Origin: Actinomycetes bacterium
GTDB taxonomy: Bacteria > Actinomycetota > Thermoleophilia > Solirubrobacterales > Solirubrobacteraceae
Direction: 5' to 3'
Length of the DNA: 39,839 nt
Assembly: GCA_021851525.1 (NCBI GenBank)
Contig: JAJZDA010000009.1
Span: 1-39,839, forward strand
The translations under genes were made by a program, and so were the position numbers. This document shows, one piece after another, positions 14,899 through 23,431 of this stretch (positions are counted from its first letter, which is position 1; each line of letters begins with the position of its first letter). The notes beneath the pieces were generated by a model, which ran no database searches, was not told the origin of the DNA, and was given only the letters and a program-made list of their open reading frames with translations.

Positions 14899-16428
14899 CG
14901 TGACTGTTCAGGTCGTGCGGTGGGGTCTATGGGCTGGCGGCGGCTGGGATCCAGGGGTTGCCGCGGGCTAGCGCGGCGAGCGTGGGCGCGATCGGTTGGT
15001 GTTGCTTGGTGGCGGTGCTGAGGTAGGAGCGGATCGCGAGGAACTGCTCGGCTCCGGTGATCGTGCGCCAGCACCCTGAGATCTTCTGCTGCAGCTTGAT
15101 CATCCGGATGTCGCGCTCGGCGAGGTTGTTGTCGAACGGCACCCGGAAGTCGTTCGCGAACCGCAGGACGTCCTCGCGGTGGACATCGAGACGGGCGAGC
15201 AGGTTGTGTGCCGGGGTTTGGCGGATCACGCCGCGTTTGCCGGTCGGGATCGTGCCGGCCGGGTTGGTCTGATAGCCCAGCGCGATGATCCGCTGGTAGC
15301 GCTCGTCCCAGGCGGCGAGCTCTTCCGGATCGAGGTGGTCTCGGCCGACCGCTTGGGCGTCGCGGACGCGGGCGTGCAACTCGCGCAGCAGCCGATCCAT
15401 CTGCACCGCCCACGCCTGCTGGGGATCCTCGGGTGCCGGTTCGATGATTCCGTGCAGCTCGCGGAGGTGATGCACGTTGCACAGAGCATGCGTGACGTCG
15501 TAGCGGCGGCAGGGCTTGAACCCGTCGTGGACCGCGATCCCGTCGAAGTTCGGGAGCACCCCGCCGTGGTCGAGCCCGTCAAAGCCACGCTTGTCGTGCA
15601 GCGAGTAAAACGTTGCGTGCTCGGTGCTGGCCGAGAACAGCCATCGCAGCTTCCCCTCAGCGCGCCCGCCGGTCTCGTCGAAGTGCGCGACCGGCCAGGC
15701 GGTGATCTGCGCGTGGATCTCATCCAGGAACGTCCCGAGATCCTCGGCGCCGCGAGCGACGAACGCGGCCAGCGTGCCCGTCGAGATCGGCACCCCGACC
15801 CAGTCCGAGAGCAGCCGCGCGGCCCGTGCGTAGGAAAGATGCTGAAAGCTGACCAAGTAGATCCCCAGCGCTCGCACGCGCGGGCCGTACTGAGTCGAAG
15901 CGTTGACCGCGACCGGCGCGGCCGTCGTCTCATGCCCGCACGCGCACCGACGCGCATGCGCCCGATGCTCCCGTGAGTGCAACCGGATCTCCGGCAGATC
16001 GAACACCTGACGAACCACGTGCCCGACATCCTCACCATCCGCGAGATCCGCGCTACAGCCCGCGCACACCGAAGGGACGTGATCCACGACCTCGTCAGCC
16101 ACCGCAACCATCTCCAGATGCCCGCCTAGATGACCTGGCTGACCGCCCGGCCTGCGACCCGACGGACGCCGCAAACTCTTCCTCGGCGGCGGCTTGGAGA
16201 GCCCATCAGAGGACGGCGGCCGCGACGACTTCCGCGAGTTCTGCCCCAACCGACGCTTCAGATCCGCGACCTCCGCCCTCAACTCAGCGACCTCGCCCTC
16301 CAACCGCTCAATCGTCGCCGCCTGCTCAACCACGAGCGTCGCGAGCTGCTCATACGACGAGCGCCCCGAGGACACATAACAGTGTTCGCCGCCACAAGCC
16401 CCGCTCCTGCACGACCTGAACAGTCACG
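14899..16428 (-). mobile_element. IS66-family insertion sequence
   Basis: A single transposase gene is flanked by a 19-base perfect inverted repeat, CGTGACTGTTCAGGTCGTG at 14899-14917 and its complement at 16410-16428. Similarity continues inwards (C-rich against GGGG) and a little outwards (CCTGA). The coordinates mark this core, not proven ends. I see no 8-base target duplication. The right end touches the stop codon of the DUF4432 gene. Confidence 0.75.
14927..16375 (-). CDS. IS66-family transposase (TnpC type)
   Basis: The 482-residue transposase has the IS66 order: a coiled coil (TIERLEGEVAELRAEVADLKRRLGQNS), the SSRPPSSDGLSKPP linker, a zinc-binding part (VCAGCSADL ... RRCACGHETT), then the DDE catalytic core with HFDETG, VHDGFKPCR and NNLAERDIRMIKLQQKISG. 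It appears full length and intact. No TnpA or TnpB companion is present, as in the ISBst12-like members that carry a single gene. The element lies at the edge of the sugar-acid island. Confidence 0.93.
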   Translation of the reverse strand: MSSGRSSYEQLATLVVEQAATIERLEGEVAELRAEVADLKRRLGQNSRKSSRPPSSDGLSKPPPRKSLRRPSGRRPGGQPGHLGGHLEMVAVADEVVDHVPSVCAGCSADLADGEDVGHVVRQVFDLPEIRLHSREHRAHARRCACGHETTAAPVAVNASTQYGPRVRALGIYLVSFQHLSYARAARLLSDWVGVPISTGTLAAFVARGAEDLGTFLDEIHAQITAWPVAHFDETGGRAEGKLRWLFSASTEHATFYSLHDKRGFDGLDHGGVLPNFDGIAVHDGFKPCRRYDVTHALCNVHHLRELHGIIEPAPEDPQQAWAVQMDRLLRELHARVRDAQAVGRDHLDPEELAAWDERYQRIIALGYQTNPAGTIPTGKRGVIRQTPAHNLLARLDVHREDVLRFANDFRVPFDNNLAERDIRMIKLQQKISGCWRTITGAEQFLAIRSYLSTATKQHQPIAPTLAALARGNPWIPAAASP

Positions 16429-17517
16429 TCAGGCCCTGGTAACGATGGTGCCGTCCTGCTCCACCCTCGCGACCCCGCGCTCGGAACGGAATGCAGTGAG
16501 CTGGAGTCGGGATGTCAGCGGCTCGCCGGGTGCGAGGTACAGAGCGCTGCCGTCGGCAATGCACGCTTCGATTCCCAGATTCGTCGCGCTGGTGAACGGC
16601 TCCAAGCCAAGGCTGTAGGTCCGTCCCCACCACGGGTAGGTGAACGGCCCGGAGCAAACGAGCCAGTACCACAGGTGTTGGAACACCTCGGCCGGGTACC
16701 GAACGACAAGGCCAACACCGAGCTCTCGGTTTGTGATCGCGTACCAGCCATCCGCCACGTCGTCGACGTAGGCTTGCTCCTCAAATCCGGCGATGCTGGG
16801 CGGGACCGCGTCGAGCCGACAGGTAGTGCCGTCGCGCAGGGCCGCGTCAGGCCAGGCTCGACGCTCGTCGGCAGCGAGTCGGTTGCCGGCCGACCACTCG
16901 GCAGGATGTCCACGCACGATGCCACCTGGAATGTCGATACGACAGTGCTCGGACAGGAAAGGCGGTCCGAACGTGATGTGCTGTCCGTACGACATCGGGA
17001 ACGGATCGGAGCCCCGGCTGATGATCGTCTCCTCGATCGTGAGCGTCGGCACCCCGGATGTGATGCTCACGACCCGCGTTGCCTCAATCGGGCTGCGAGC
17101 CAGTCGCACCGTCAAACGGACCTCAGCTCGGTCGGGCCCGTCGTTCACGATGGAGACATCCCAGGGCAGGGTGGCGGATTCCGCGTGAAGACCCAGTGGG
17201 GCTCCACCGTAGGTCGAGCTGTTACCTCCGTTCGGGAAGACGCTCTGCCATCCCCCCTCGTACACGTCTACCCAGGCAGCGTCACCGTCGCCCGTCACCG
17301 GTCTGACTGTCGACGGATCACGGACACCGTTCGGGCTCCTCCACAGAAACTGTGTGTCGGTCGGCTTGAATGAGAGGCTCCAGACGTCAGCACCCTTATC
17401 GGCAAGGACAAGCGCGTGCAAGTACTCGTTCTCGATGCTCACGACCCGCAGACCTCGGTACGTCCACCCGTCGTCGACACGGGCGCCGTGAACGTGATTG
17501 GGCGAGTAGCGTCTCAT
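16429..17517 (-). CDS. DUF4432/aldose 1-epimerase-like protein
   Basis: A 362-residue protein with a galactose-mutarotase-like beta-sandwich signature: EGGWQSVFPNGG, LPWDVSIVNDGPDRAEVRL, SYGQHITFGPPFL with the candidate catalytic His, and FQHLWYWLVCSGPFTYPWWGR. Such proteins are found in sugar and sugar-acid operons and may interconvert anomers or act on the lactone. The real start is MRRYSPNHVHGARV at 17517, 16 bases after the DgoD-type stop; the ORF track's earlier residues are antisense to that gene. It is last in the six-gene operon. Its TGA directly abuts the IS66 repeat, so the native C-terminus may have been altered. Confidence 0.75.
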   Translation of the reverse strand: MRRYSPNHVHGARVDDGWTYRGLRVVSIENEYLHALVLADKGADVWSLSFKPTDTQFLWRSPNGVRDPSTVRPVTGDGDAAWVDVYEGGWQSVFPNGGNSSTYGGAPLGLHAESATLPWDVSIVNDGPDRAEVRLTVRLARSPIEATRVVSITSGVPTLTIEETIISRGSDPFPMSYGQHITFGPPFLSEHCRIDIPGGIVRGHPAEWSAGNRLAADERRAWPDAALRDGTTCRLDAVPPSIAGFEEQAYVDDVADGWYAITNRELGVGLVVRYPAEVFQHLWYWLVCSGPFTYPWWGRTYSLGLEPFTSATNLGIEACIADGSALYLAPGEPLTSRLQLTAFRSERGVARVEQDGTIVTRA

Positions 17518-17533
17518 CGCGCCGGGAGCCCGT

Positions 17534-18679
17534 TCACCACTCGGCGAAGGACCCATCGGCATGGACCCACATCGGCGGGCGCCAGCGATGACCGCGTTCG
17601 GCCGCGCGGCGGACGGCATGCTCGTCGACCTGAACGCCCAACCCAGGCATGAGCGGGCGCTGCACATACCCATGCTCGAAGCGGAGCGGCGACCGGTCGA
17701 CCAGGTAGTCCAAGACGTCGCTGCCATGGTTGTAATGGATCGTGACTGCCTGCTCCTGGATCAGGAAGTTCGGAATCGCGAACGACACCTGGAGGCTCGC
17801 GGCGAGCGAGATCGGACCGAGAGGACAGTGGGGCGCTACCACCACGTCCCAAGCCTCTGCCATCGCGGCGATCCGCCGCAGCTCGGAGATCCCGCCGGCG
17901 TGGGAGACGTCTGGCTGGATGACGGCGATCCCGGTCGGCAGCACATCGCGGAAGTCCCAGCGGGAGTAGAGGCGCTCGCCAGTTGCCAGTGGCACGGATG
18001 ACACGCCGACCAGACTGCCGAGGTCCCGGCTGTACTCCGCGAGCACCGGCTCCTCCACAAAGAGTGGGCAAACGGCCTCCAGCTCTGGCAGGACCCGTCG
18101 AGCCATCGCGCTCGACAGCCTTCCGTGAAAGTCGATCGCCAGATCTCGCTGGTCCCCTAGCACCTCTCGGACGAGGGTGGCGCGCGCGACGATGCCCTTC
18201 GTGGTCTGGAGCGTGTCGACAGGCGTGGTTGCGCCTGAGGCGTTCATCTTCACCGCAGTGAAGCCCGCTTCGAGCTGGGCCTGCACCTGCTCGACCAGGT
18301 CCGTCGGAACGTCGCCGCCAACCCATCCGTAGACCCGAACACGATCTCGCACCGCACCACCAAGCAGTTGGTGTGTGGGCACCCCGTGGAACTTTCCGGC
18401 GATGTCCCAGAGCGCTTGGTCGATGCCAGCGACAGCGCTGGCGAGGATCGGGCCGCCGCGGTAGAAGCCGCCCTTGGTGAGCACCTGCCAGTGATGCTCG
18501 ATCCTGAGCGGGTCCGAGCCGATCAGATACTCAGACAGCTCCTCGACAGCTGCGCGCACGGTGGCGGCGCGTCCTTCTACGATCGGCTCCCCCCAACCGA
18601 CGAGGCCCTCATCGGTCTCGACTCGAAGGAACAGGAAGCGTGGCGCGACGAGGAACGTCTCCATCTTCGTGATCTTCAC
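17534..18679 (-). CDS. dgoD: D-galactonate dehydratase family protein (DgoD-like)
   Basis: This enolase-superfamily enzyme would convert galactonate, or a related aldonate, to 2-keto-3-deoxygalactonate. The 381-residue protein matches E. coli DgoD from end to end: MKITK start, FLRVETDEGLVGWGEP, GFYRGGPIL, WVGGD, and C-terminal WR-P-W-H-DGS-AEW. Metal and catalytic residues fall on the same numbers as in DgoD: D183 and H185 (DFHGR), E209 (EEPVL), E235 (ATGERLYSR), and H284 (APHCPLGP). Its ATG overlaps the SDR stop by four bases. Substrate assignment within this family is only as good as the overall similarity; a related C6 aldonate is possible. Confidence 0.85.
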   Translation of the reverse strand: MKITKMETFLVAPRFLFLRVETDEGLVGWGEPIVEGRAATVRAAVEELSEYLIGSDPLRIEHHWQVLTKGGFYRGGPILASAVAGIDQALWDIAGKFHGVPTHQLLGGAVRDRVRVYGWVGGDVPTDLVEQVQAQLEAGFTAVKMNASGATTPVDTLQTTKGIVARATLVREVLGDQRDLAIDFHGRLSSAMARRVLPELEAVCPLFVEEPVLAEYSRDLGSLVGVSSVPLATGERLYSRWDFRDVLPTGIAVIQPDVSHAGGISELRRIAAMAEAWDVVVAPHCPLGPISLAASLQVSFAIPNFLIQEQAVTIHYNHGSDVLDYLVDRSPLRFEHGYVQRPLMPGLGVQVDEHAVRRAAERGHRWRPPMWVHADGSFAEW

Positions 18680-19458
18680 CGTGCCTCCTTGAATGCGCTC
18701 CAGCCCCCGTCGACGATCAGGCTGACCCCGGTGATGTAGGAGCTGTCTGCGGATGCCAGGAAGGCGACGGCCGCCGCTACCTCCTCGGGCCAGCCGAGTC
18801 GGCCCAAGACGGTCGCAGCGGCGACCGCGTCGCGATCGGATTGGTCGGCGTCGTCCCAGGCGTGGGTGAGGATGGGTCCGGGCTCGACGCTGTTCACCCG
18901 GACCTCAGGGCCGTAATCGACGGCCAACTGTCGTGTGAGAGCACTGAGAGCGCCTTTGGCCGCAGCGTACGCCGGCCTGCCACGAAACCCGAACCGTGCG
19001 TGCACCGACGATGTGACAATCACACAGCCACGCGCCGCCCTCAGCATGTCGACAAAGGTCTTGACCCCGAGGAACGCCGCCTTCAGAGTGACGGACATCT
19101 GGCGGTCCCAGTCGCTCTCGTCCAATTCGTGAACCGATCCCGGCACCTCCATGTACGCGTTGCTGTGCAACACGTCTAACCGGTCAGTAGTGCGGCTCAC
19201 GGCATCACGTAGCGCCAGCCAATCGCCGCTCTGAGACACGTCACAGTGCACGTAGTCGGCCGCAAGGCTTTCCTCCCGCAGCGTCTCGACGAGCGCCAGG
19301 CCCGCGCTGTCGTCGATGTCGGCCACGAAGACGTGAGCCCCCTCCGCGGCGAGTCGGCGGGCGCTAGCGGCGCCGATCCCTGCCGCACCACCGGTGACGA
19401 CCGCGGCTGCACCGGTGAACCGCTGCGCGCCAGGCGTAGGTTCCTGCCGCTCACGCAT
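18676..19458 (-). CDS. Short-chain dehydrogenase/reductase (candidate sugar 1-dehydrogenase)
   Basis: A 260-residue classical SDR with cofactor motif TGGAAGIG near residue 20, acidic VFVADIDD for NAD(H) preference, catalytic Ser in IVTSSVHARF and YAAAK, and C-terminal ITGVSLIVDGGW. The usual NNAG appears as HSNAY. The start at 19458 (MRERQEP) overlaps the ATPase gene by eight bases; the ORF track's earlier start is shadow. Placed between an importer ATPase and a galactonate dehydratase, it may oxidise the imported sugar to the lactone. This role is inferred from the neighbours. Confidence 0.82.
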   Translation of the reverse strand: MRERQEPTPGAQRFTGAAAVVTGGAAGIGAASARRLAAEGAHVFVADIDDSAGLALVETLREESLAADYVHCDVSQSGDWLALRDAVSRTTDRLDVLHSNAYMEVPGSVHELDESDWDRQMSVTLKAAFLGVKTFVDMLRAARGCVIVTSSVHARFGFRGRPAYAAAKGALSALTRQLAVDYGPEVRVNSVEPGPILTHAWDDADQSDRDAVAAATVLGRLGWPEEVAAAVAFLASADSSYITGVSLIVDGGWSAFKEAR

Positions 19459-20218
19459 TGGAGCCCACCATGAAGTCGGTGAGGTCGCGGAGAGTCGTGT
19501 GTGCGGGATCAACGGAGGCGACCACTCGCCCGGCGCGCATCACGATCAATGCATCGGCCAGTTCGAGCATCTGCGGCAGGTTGTGACCCACCATCACGAC
19601 GGTCTCACCGCGATCGGCCATGTCTCGAACGATCCGCAGCGCGGCTGCGGTCTCGCGCGGTCCCAGTGCCGCCGTCGGCTCGTCGAGCAGTACGACGCGA
19701 GCACCGAAGAGCATCGCACGCGTGATTGCGACGGCCTGGCGTTGTCCACCGCTCAGCTGCCTGACTCCGACGCGTGCCGATGGCATCCGGATACGAACCT
19801 CCCGGAGCGCAGCATCCGCCTCGTTCCGCATCCTGCGTCGATCCACGATGGGCACCCCGAGCACACGGCGAATCCGCTCGCGCCCGAGGAAGATGTTGTC
19901 TGCGATCGACATCGTGTCAACGAGTGCGAGGTCCTGGTAGAGCGACTCGATGCCGGCCGCACGGGCGGCGCGAGTCGACACGAGCAGCGTCGGGCGACCA
20001 TCGACGAAGACCGCACCCTCGTCCGGTAGCTCGACCCCGCTCAAGATCTTCAGGAGCGTCGACTTACCTGCACCGTTGTCACCGATGATGCCGTTGAGCC
20101 CAGGTCGGAAATCAATCGAAACGTCATCAAGGGCGGCCACGTGGCCATAGAGCTTGGACAACCTTCGGGCCGCGAGCCTTGGCACCGAAGTGGTGGTCTG
20201 TGTGTCGTTGACAGTCAT
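19451..20218 (-). CDS. Sugar ABC importer ATPase, single-domain RbsA/FrcA type
   Basis: A 255-residue ATPase with Walker A GDNGAGKST, Q-loop in IESLYQDLALV, signature LSGGQRQAVAITRAM, Walker B VVLLDEPTAAL and H-loop VMVGHNLPQM. The YQDLALVDTMSIADNIFLGRE stretch is typical of CUT2 (ribose-type) importers. Most RbsA proteins are fused double ATPases of about 500 residues; this one is a single domain like FrcA. It overlaps the permease gene by ATGA and the SDR gene by eight bases. Confidence 0.9.
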   Translation of the reverse strand: MTVNDTQTTTSVPRLAARRLSKLYGHVAALDDVSIDFRPGLNGIIGDNGAGKSTLLKILSGVELPDEGAVFVDGRPTLLVSTRAARAAGIESLYQDLALVDTMSIADNIFLGRERIRRVLGVPIVDRRRMRNEADAALREVRIRMPSARVGVRQLSGGQRQAVAITRAMLFGARVVLLDEPTAALGPRETAAALRIVRDMADRGETVVMVGHNLPQMLELADALIVMRAGRVVASVDPAHTTLRDLTDFMVGSNA

Positions 20219-21321
20219 CGGCCTTCAACCTCGAACGGGACGTCGGTGGGATGCGCACGTCGACGCGCCGCATGTAGCGTCCGCCACCGCGCCCGATGCC
20301 CTCCGACGTCTTGCAGGATCACGCCGATCAGCAGGAGAGCACCGGTTGCCACCTGCTGCCAGAACGACGGCACGCCAATGAGCAGCAGGCCGTCGTCGAG
20401 CGTTGACAGGACCATCACCCCGAGAAACGCGCCAAGGACCGTTCCGGTCCCCCCGGTGAGGCCGGTACCGCCAAGCAGGACCGCGGTAATCGCGGTGAGC
20501 TCAAGGCCCACACTGCCCTCCGTCGGCTGAGCGGTCCCGGTCTGTCCGACAAGCATGATGCCGGCGATGGCGGCGCAGAATCCACTCAGAGCGAACACGC
20601 CGAGGACATAGCGCTGGACGCGGATGCCGGCCAGACGCGCTGCCTCGGCGCTTCCTCCGACGGCGTAGACGTTGTGGCCCGGCAGAGTGAAGCGCATGCC
20701 GAAGACTGCCACGAGGGCGATCACGATCAGAATGATGACCAGCCAGGGAATCGAGGCGATTGTGCCGGTGCCGACCGATGCCAGGAAGTTGCTCGTGACA
20801 CCGACCGGGTTGCCGTTCGTGAGCAGCAGTGCAATACCGGAGAACGCAGAGAACGTCGCCAGAGTCGCAATCACCGAGCTGATGCGCAGGTACGCGACGA
20901 CGAAGCCGTTGACAGCGCCCGTCAACACCCCGGCGGCCAGTCCTGCCACGATCCCCAGCGCAACCGATCCGTTCAGATGGAGTACGACCTCTGCCGTGAC
21001 GGCCGTGACCAGGCCCGCGTTTGATCCGACGGAGATGTCGAGCTCACCGGAGATCATCACGATCACCTCGCCGATCGCGACCACACCGAGGATCGTCCCT
21101 GAGTCGACGATCTGAATGATGTTCGCCCCGATGAACTCGCGTCCGTTGCTGGCAATGCCGAAGATCGCCAGGAGCATGCCGAGAGCACCCACGAGCGCGA
21201 GGGCGACAATGGTGTCGCGTCCGATCCGGCTGACGTATTCAGAGATGCGCGCCGCGGCCAGCGGCTGGCCGTCCTCAGTCGGCCGCTCCCCTTCGATCTT
21301 CGTCTGGTCGTCGACACCCAT
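20215..21321 (-). CDS. Sugar ABC importer permease, RbsC/CUT2 type
   Basis: A 368-residue permease with eight to ten hydrophobic segments. RbsC-family motifs are ISGELDISVGSNAGLVTAV, ATLATFSAFSGIALLLTNG, GHNVYAVGGSAEAARLAGI and AITAVLLGGTGLTGGTGTVLG. The real start is MGVDDQTK at 21321 with AGGAAGGAG nine bases upstream; the ORF track's first 14 residues are leader. It follows the binding-protein gene after a 118-base gap with a hairpin and overlaps the ATPase gene. The C-terminal tail (GHRARWRTLHAARRRAHP) is basic and cytoplasmic. Confidence 0.9.
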   Translation of the reverse strand: MGVDDQTKIEGERPTEDGQPLAAARISEYVSRIGRDTIVALALVGALGMLLAIFGIASNGREFIGANIIQIVDSGTILGVVAIGEVIVMISGELDISVGSNAGLVTAVTAEVVLHLNGSVALGIVAGLAAGVLTGAVNGFVVAYLRISSVIATLATFSAFSGIALLLTNGNPVGVTSNFLASVGTGTIASIPWLVIILIVIALVAVFGMRFTLPGHNVYAVGGSAEAARLAGIRVQRYVLGVFALSGFCAAIAGIMLVGQTGTAQPTEGSVGLELTAITAVLLGGTGLTGGTGTVLGAFLGVMVLSTLDDGLLLIGVPSFWQQVATGALLLIGVILQDVGGHRARWRTLHAARRRAHPTDVPFEVEGR

Positions 21322-21389
21322 GATAAGTCGCTCCTTCCTCCACCATGTGACACACGTTGGCACTTCGAGAGATGGCCTGTCAGTGCACG

Positions 21390-21429
21390 ACTGGGCGGGC
21401 GTCGCCCTCCCGGCCGAGGCCCGCCCAGT
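21390..21429 (-). other. Intercistronic hairpin after the CUT2 binding-protein gene
   Basis: An 11-bp perfect stem (ACTGGGCGGGC with GCCCGCCCAGT) encloses an 18-base loop, starting 11 bases after the binding-protein stop. There is no U-tract. It probably protects the binding-protein part of the mRNA or attenuates the downstream genes. Confidence 0.55.
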
Positions 21430-21439
21430 TGCACCACTC

Positions 21440-22525
21440 CTACTTGCAGGACTTGTCGACCTTGTGCAGGTTCTTCTGCGTCAGGACCACCGGTGCCACG
21501 TCGACATTTGCCTTGAAAGGCTTGTGCTTGACGACGTGTTGATACATCTCGTTGACCGCGGCCGCGCCAACGCCATTCGGATAGATGTAGTTGCTGGCCC
21601 GGAAGCCCACGCTCGCGGCTCCCTTCGCCCAGATCGTGCACGCGAGGTCTCCGCCCAGGCCGACCGCGTCAATGTGGGAAGCCGGAACACCGCCCGCCAC
21701 CAACGCCTTCGCTGCGCCGAATGCGACGTCGTCGTTCCCTCCCGTCACCAGCCAGTAGGACGCCTGAGGATGCGACACCTTGATCGGACCAGTCGCCGAG
21801 TAGGCCTGTTGCGTCACGTTGTCACTCGTCGGCTCGTTGATGATGTGCCCCTTCGGGAAGCCCTCCTTGATGGCTGTGGCCCGTTCGCCGTTGGTGCGCT
21901 GCTGAATCGTCTGCAACGACGGGTTGGTGACGAGCAACATGTAGGTGCTCGCCGCCGGCCACTTGGAGTTCTTGTACACGCGCATCATGAGCGCCCCTGA
22001 GTTGTGGCCGAACTGCGCACCGCTGATGCCCACGTACGGCACTTGCTTGCCGTTGGCACCCGCAAAGCCATTATCCAGCGCAATGATCGGGACCTTCGCG
22101 GCGTTGGCCAGCTTGACCATGCGGGGTCCCAGCTGCTCCGTCGGGGCAACCACGATCAGGCCCTTGACCCCGTTGGCGATGGCCTGCTGGATGTCGCTGA
22201 TCGTCGTCGACGCGCTGTTGTTCTCGTTGTAGACCTTGACATTGGCGCCGAGTTTCTTGCCTTCGGCCACGGCGCCGTCGCCCTGATCCACGAAATAGGA
22301 AATGGATCCGTCGGTCTGAAGGACGGCAAACGTCGGCTTCGAGCTCGACGCGATGCCCGCTGTCCCGCCGTGCGACGCGCTGCCGGACGTTCTGCTGCCG
22401 TTCGCCAAAGCGACAACCGGCACAGTGACGGCCGCCAGAACGGACACCACGCTGGCGACCGTGACAATCAGTGACCGGCGCGGATGATCGCGTCCTTGTG
22501 GGCCGGTCATGCTCTGATTCTGCAT
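21440..22525 (-). CDS. Sugar-binding protein of CUT2 ABC importer, RbsB-like
   Basis: The 361-residue protein starts MQNQSMTGPQGRDHPRRSLI, followed by a hydrophobic segment (VTVASVVSVLAAVTVPVVALA). The periplasmic-binding-protein type 1 fold shows as VKVYNENNSASTTISDIQQAIANGVKGLIVVAPT, KVPIIALDNGF, SYWLVTGGNDDVAFGAAKAL and HIDAVGLGGD. The start is supported by GAGGAGGGGAG just upstream; the ORF track begins 33 codons too early. No lipobox cysteine is present. First gene of a six-gene minus-strand operon for uptake and oxidation of a sugar. Confidence 0.88.
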   Translation of the reverse strand: MQNQSMTGPQGRDHPRRSLIVTVASVVSVLAAVTVPVVALANGSRTSGSASHGGTAGIASSSKPTFAVLQTDGSISYFVDQGDGAVAEGKKLGANVKVYNENNSASTTISDIQQAIANGVKGLIVVAPTEQLGPRMVKLANAAKVPIIALDNGFAGANGKQVPYVGISGAQFGHNSGALMMRVYKNSKWPAASTYMLLVTNPSLQTIQQRTNGERATAIKEGFPKGHIINEPTSDNVTQQAYSATGPIKVSHPQASYWLVTGGNDDVAFGAAKALVAGGVPASHIDAVGLGGDLACTIWAKGAASVGFRASNYIYPNGVGAAAVNEMYQHVVKHKPFKANVDVAPVVLTQKNLHKVDKSCK

Positions 22526-22539
22526 TCTCCCCTCCTCTG

Positions 22540-22557
22540 GTTGGGCTCTAGCCCAAC
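22540..22557. promoter_or_regulatory. 18-bp palindrome in the leader of the CUT2 binding-protein gene
   Basis: GTTGGGCTCTAGCCCAAC is a perfect palindrome immediately upstream of the ribosome-binding site. It could be an operator or a small 5' hairpin; the sequence does not decide between them. Confidence 0.5.
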
Positions 22558-22658
22558 GTCGACTACGTACGCGGATGGCTCTGCAGCTGCCTGTTCCCAC
22601 ACATGTGGACGAGGCGATGGTCACCCCCGCTCATGTTGAGGCAATCGAGCAGCTCGCT

Positions 22659-22680
22659 TATAGTATAAACAGATTAGCGA
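22659..22680. promoter_or_regulatory. AT-rich divergent promoter region with GATTAGCGA element
   Basis: TATAGTATAAACAGATTAGCGA is the most AT-rich stretch between the divergent binding-protein and SDR genes. It offers -10 boxes on both strands (TATAGT or TATAAA forward, TATACT reverse). GATTAGCGA (22672-22680) recurs at the start of the DgoR-like gene, and TCGCTTAT upstream is close to its inverted copy, which suggests a repressor site. Confidence 0.45.
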
Positions 22681-22703
22681 ATGTCTAGCAAGAGGGGTGA
22701 GCC

Positions 22704-23402
22704 TTGAACACGGAACGTGAATCGATCAGTCGGCGAGCTGTGGTCACCGGAGGTTGCAGTGGAATCGGCTCCGCGATCGCCGCTGCTCTGCGGGCCGACG
22801 GGTCCGACGTCATCGTCGTCGACATCGGCGACGAAGCTGACGTGTACCTCGACGTGTCGGTCGCACAGGACGTCGACAACGCTGCCTCGGCAATCGGAGC
22901 CGTGGACGTCCTGATCAACTGTGCCGGAATACCCGGACCGTCGAAGCCGGTCGTCGAGGTCACCGACGAGGAGTGGGCGTTCACCATGGCGGTGAATCTC
23001 ACGGGAGCGTTCAACCTATGCCGAGCCTTTGTTCCGGCGATGGTTGAACGGGGCTGGGGCCGCGTGGTCAACGTGGCCAGCATCGCCGGCAAAGAGGGAA
23101 ACCCGAACCTTGCGCCCTATTCGGTGAGCAAGGCCGGCATGATCGCCCTCACGAAGTCGCTCGGGAAGGAGCTTGCGCAGACCGGCGTGCTCGTGAACGC
23201 CGTCGCGCCGGCAGTGATCGCCACGGGCATGAATGCGAACACGGCGCACGACGTTATGGACTACATGATCTCGAGGATCCCAATGGGGCGACTCGGGCAG
23301 CCGGAAGAGGTTGCCGAACTCGTGCGTTGGCTCGCGTCGGACCGATGCACGTTCTCGACAGGGGCCGTCTTCGACGCCAGTGGCGGCCGCGCGACGTACT
23401 GA
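22704..23402 (+). CDS. Short-chain dehydrogenase/reductase (candidate 2-keto-3-deoxy-aldonate dehydrogenase)
   Basis: A 232-residue classical SDR: cofactor motif TGGCSGIG, acidic VIVVDIGDEADVYLDV, INCAGIPG, catalytic Ser in NVASIAGKEG, and YSVSK. The start is the TTG at 22704 with AAGAGGGG upstream. It is followed after 29 bases by a fumarylacetoacetate-hydrolase-family gene. SDR plus FAH pairs catalyse the last steps of the oxidative L-rhamnose/L-fucose pathways (LRA5/LRA6 type): oxidation of a 2-keto-3-deoxy acid at C4, then hydrolysis. The same role is inferred here for the DgoD product. Confidence 0.8.
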   Translation: MNTERESISRRAVVTGGCSGIGSAIAAALRADGSDVIVVDIGDEADVYLDVSVAQDVDNAASAIGAVDVLINCAGIPGPSKPVVEVTDEEWAFTMAVNLTGAFNLCRAFVPAMVERGWGRVVNVASIAGKEGNPNLAPYSVSKAGMIALTKSLGKELAQTGVLVNAVAPAVIATGMNANTAHDVMDYMISRIPMGRLGQPEEVAELVRWLASDRCTFSTGAVFDASGGRATY

Positions 23403-23431
23403 GACCCACTTCGAGCGAAAGGTGAAGTCCC

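Noticed and set aside
15179-15976. 265-residue plus-strand ORF inside the IS66 region
   Set aside because: Antisense to the IS66 transposase core, which has full DDE motifs.
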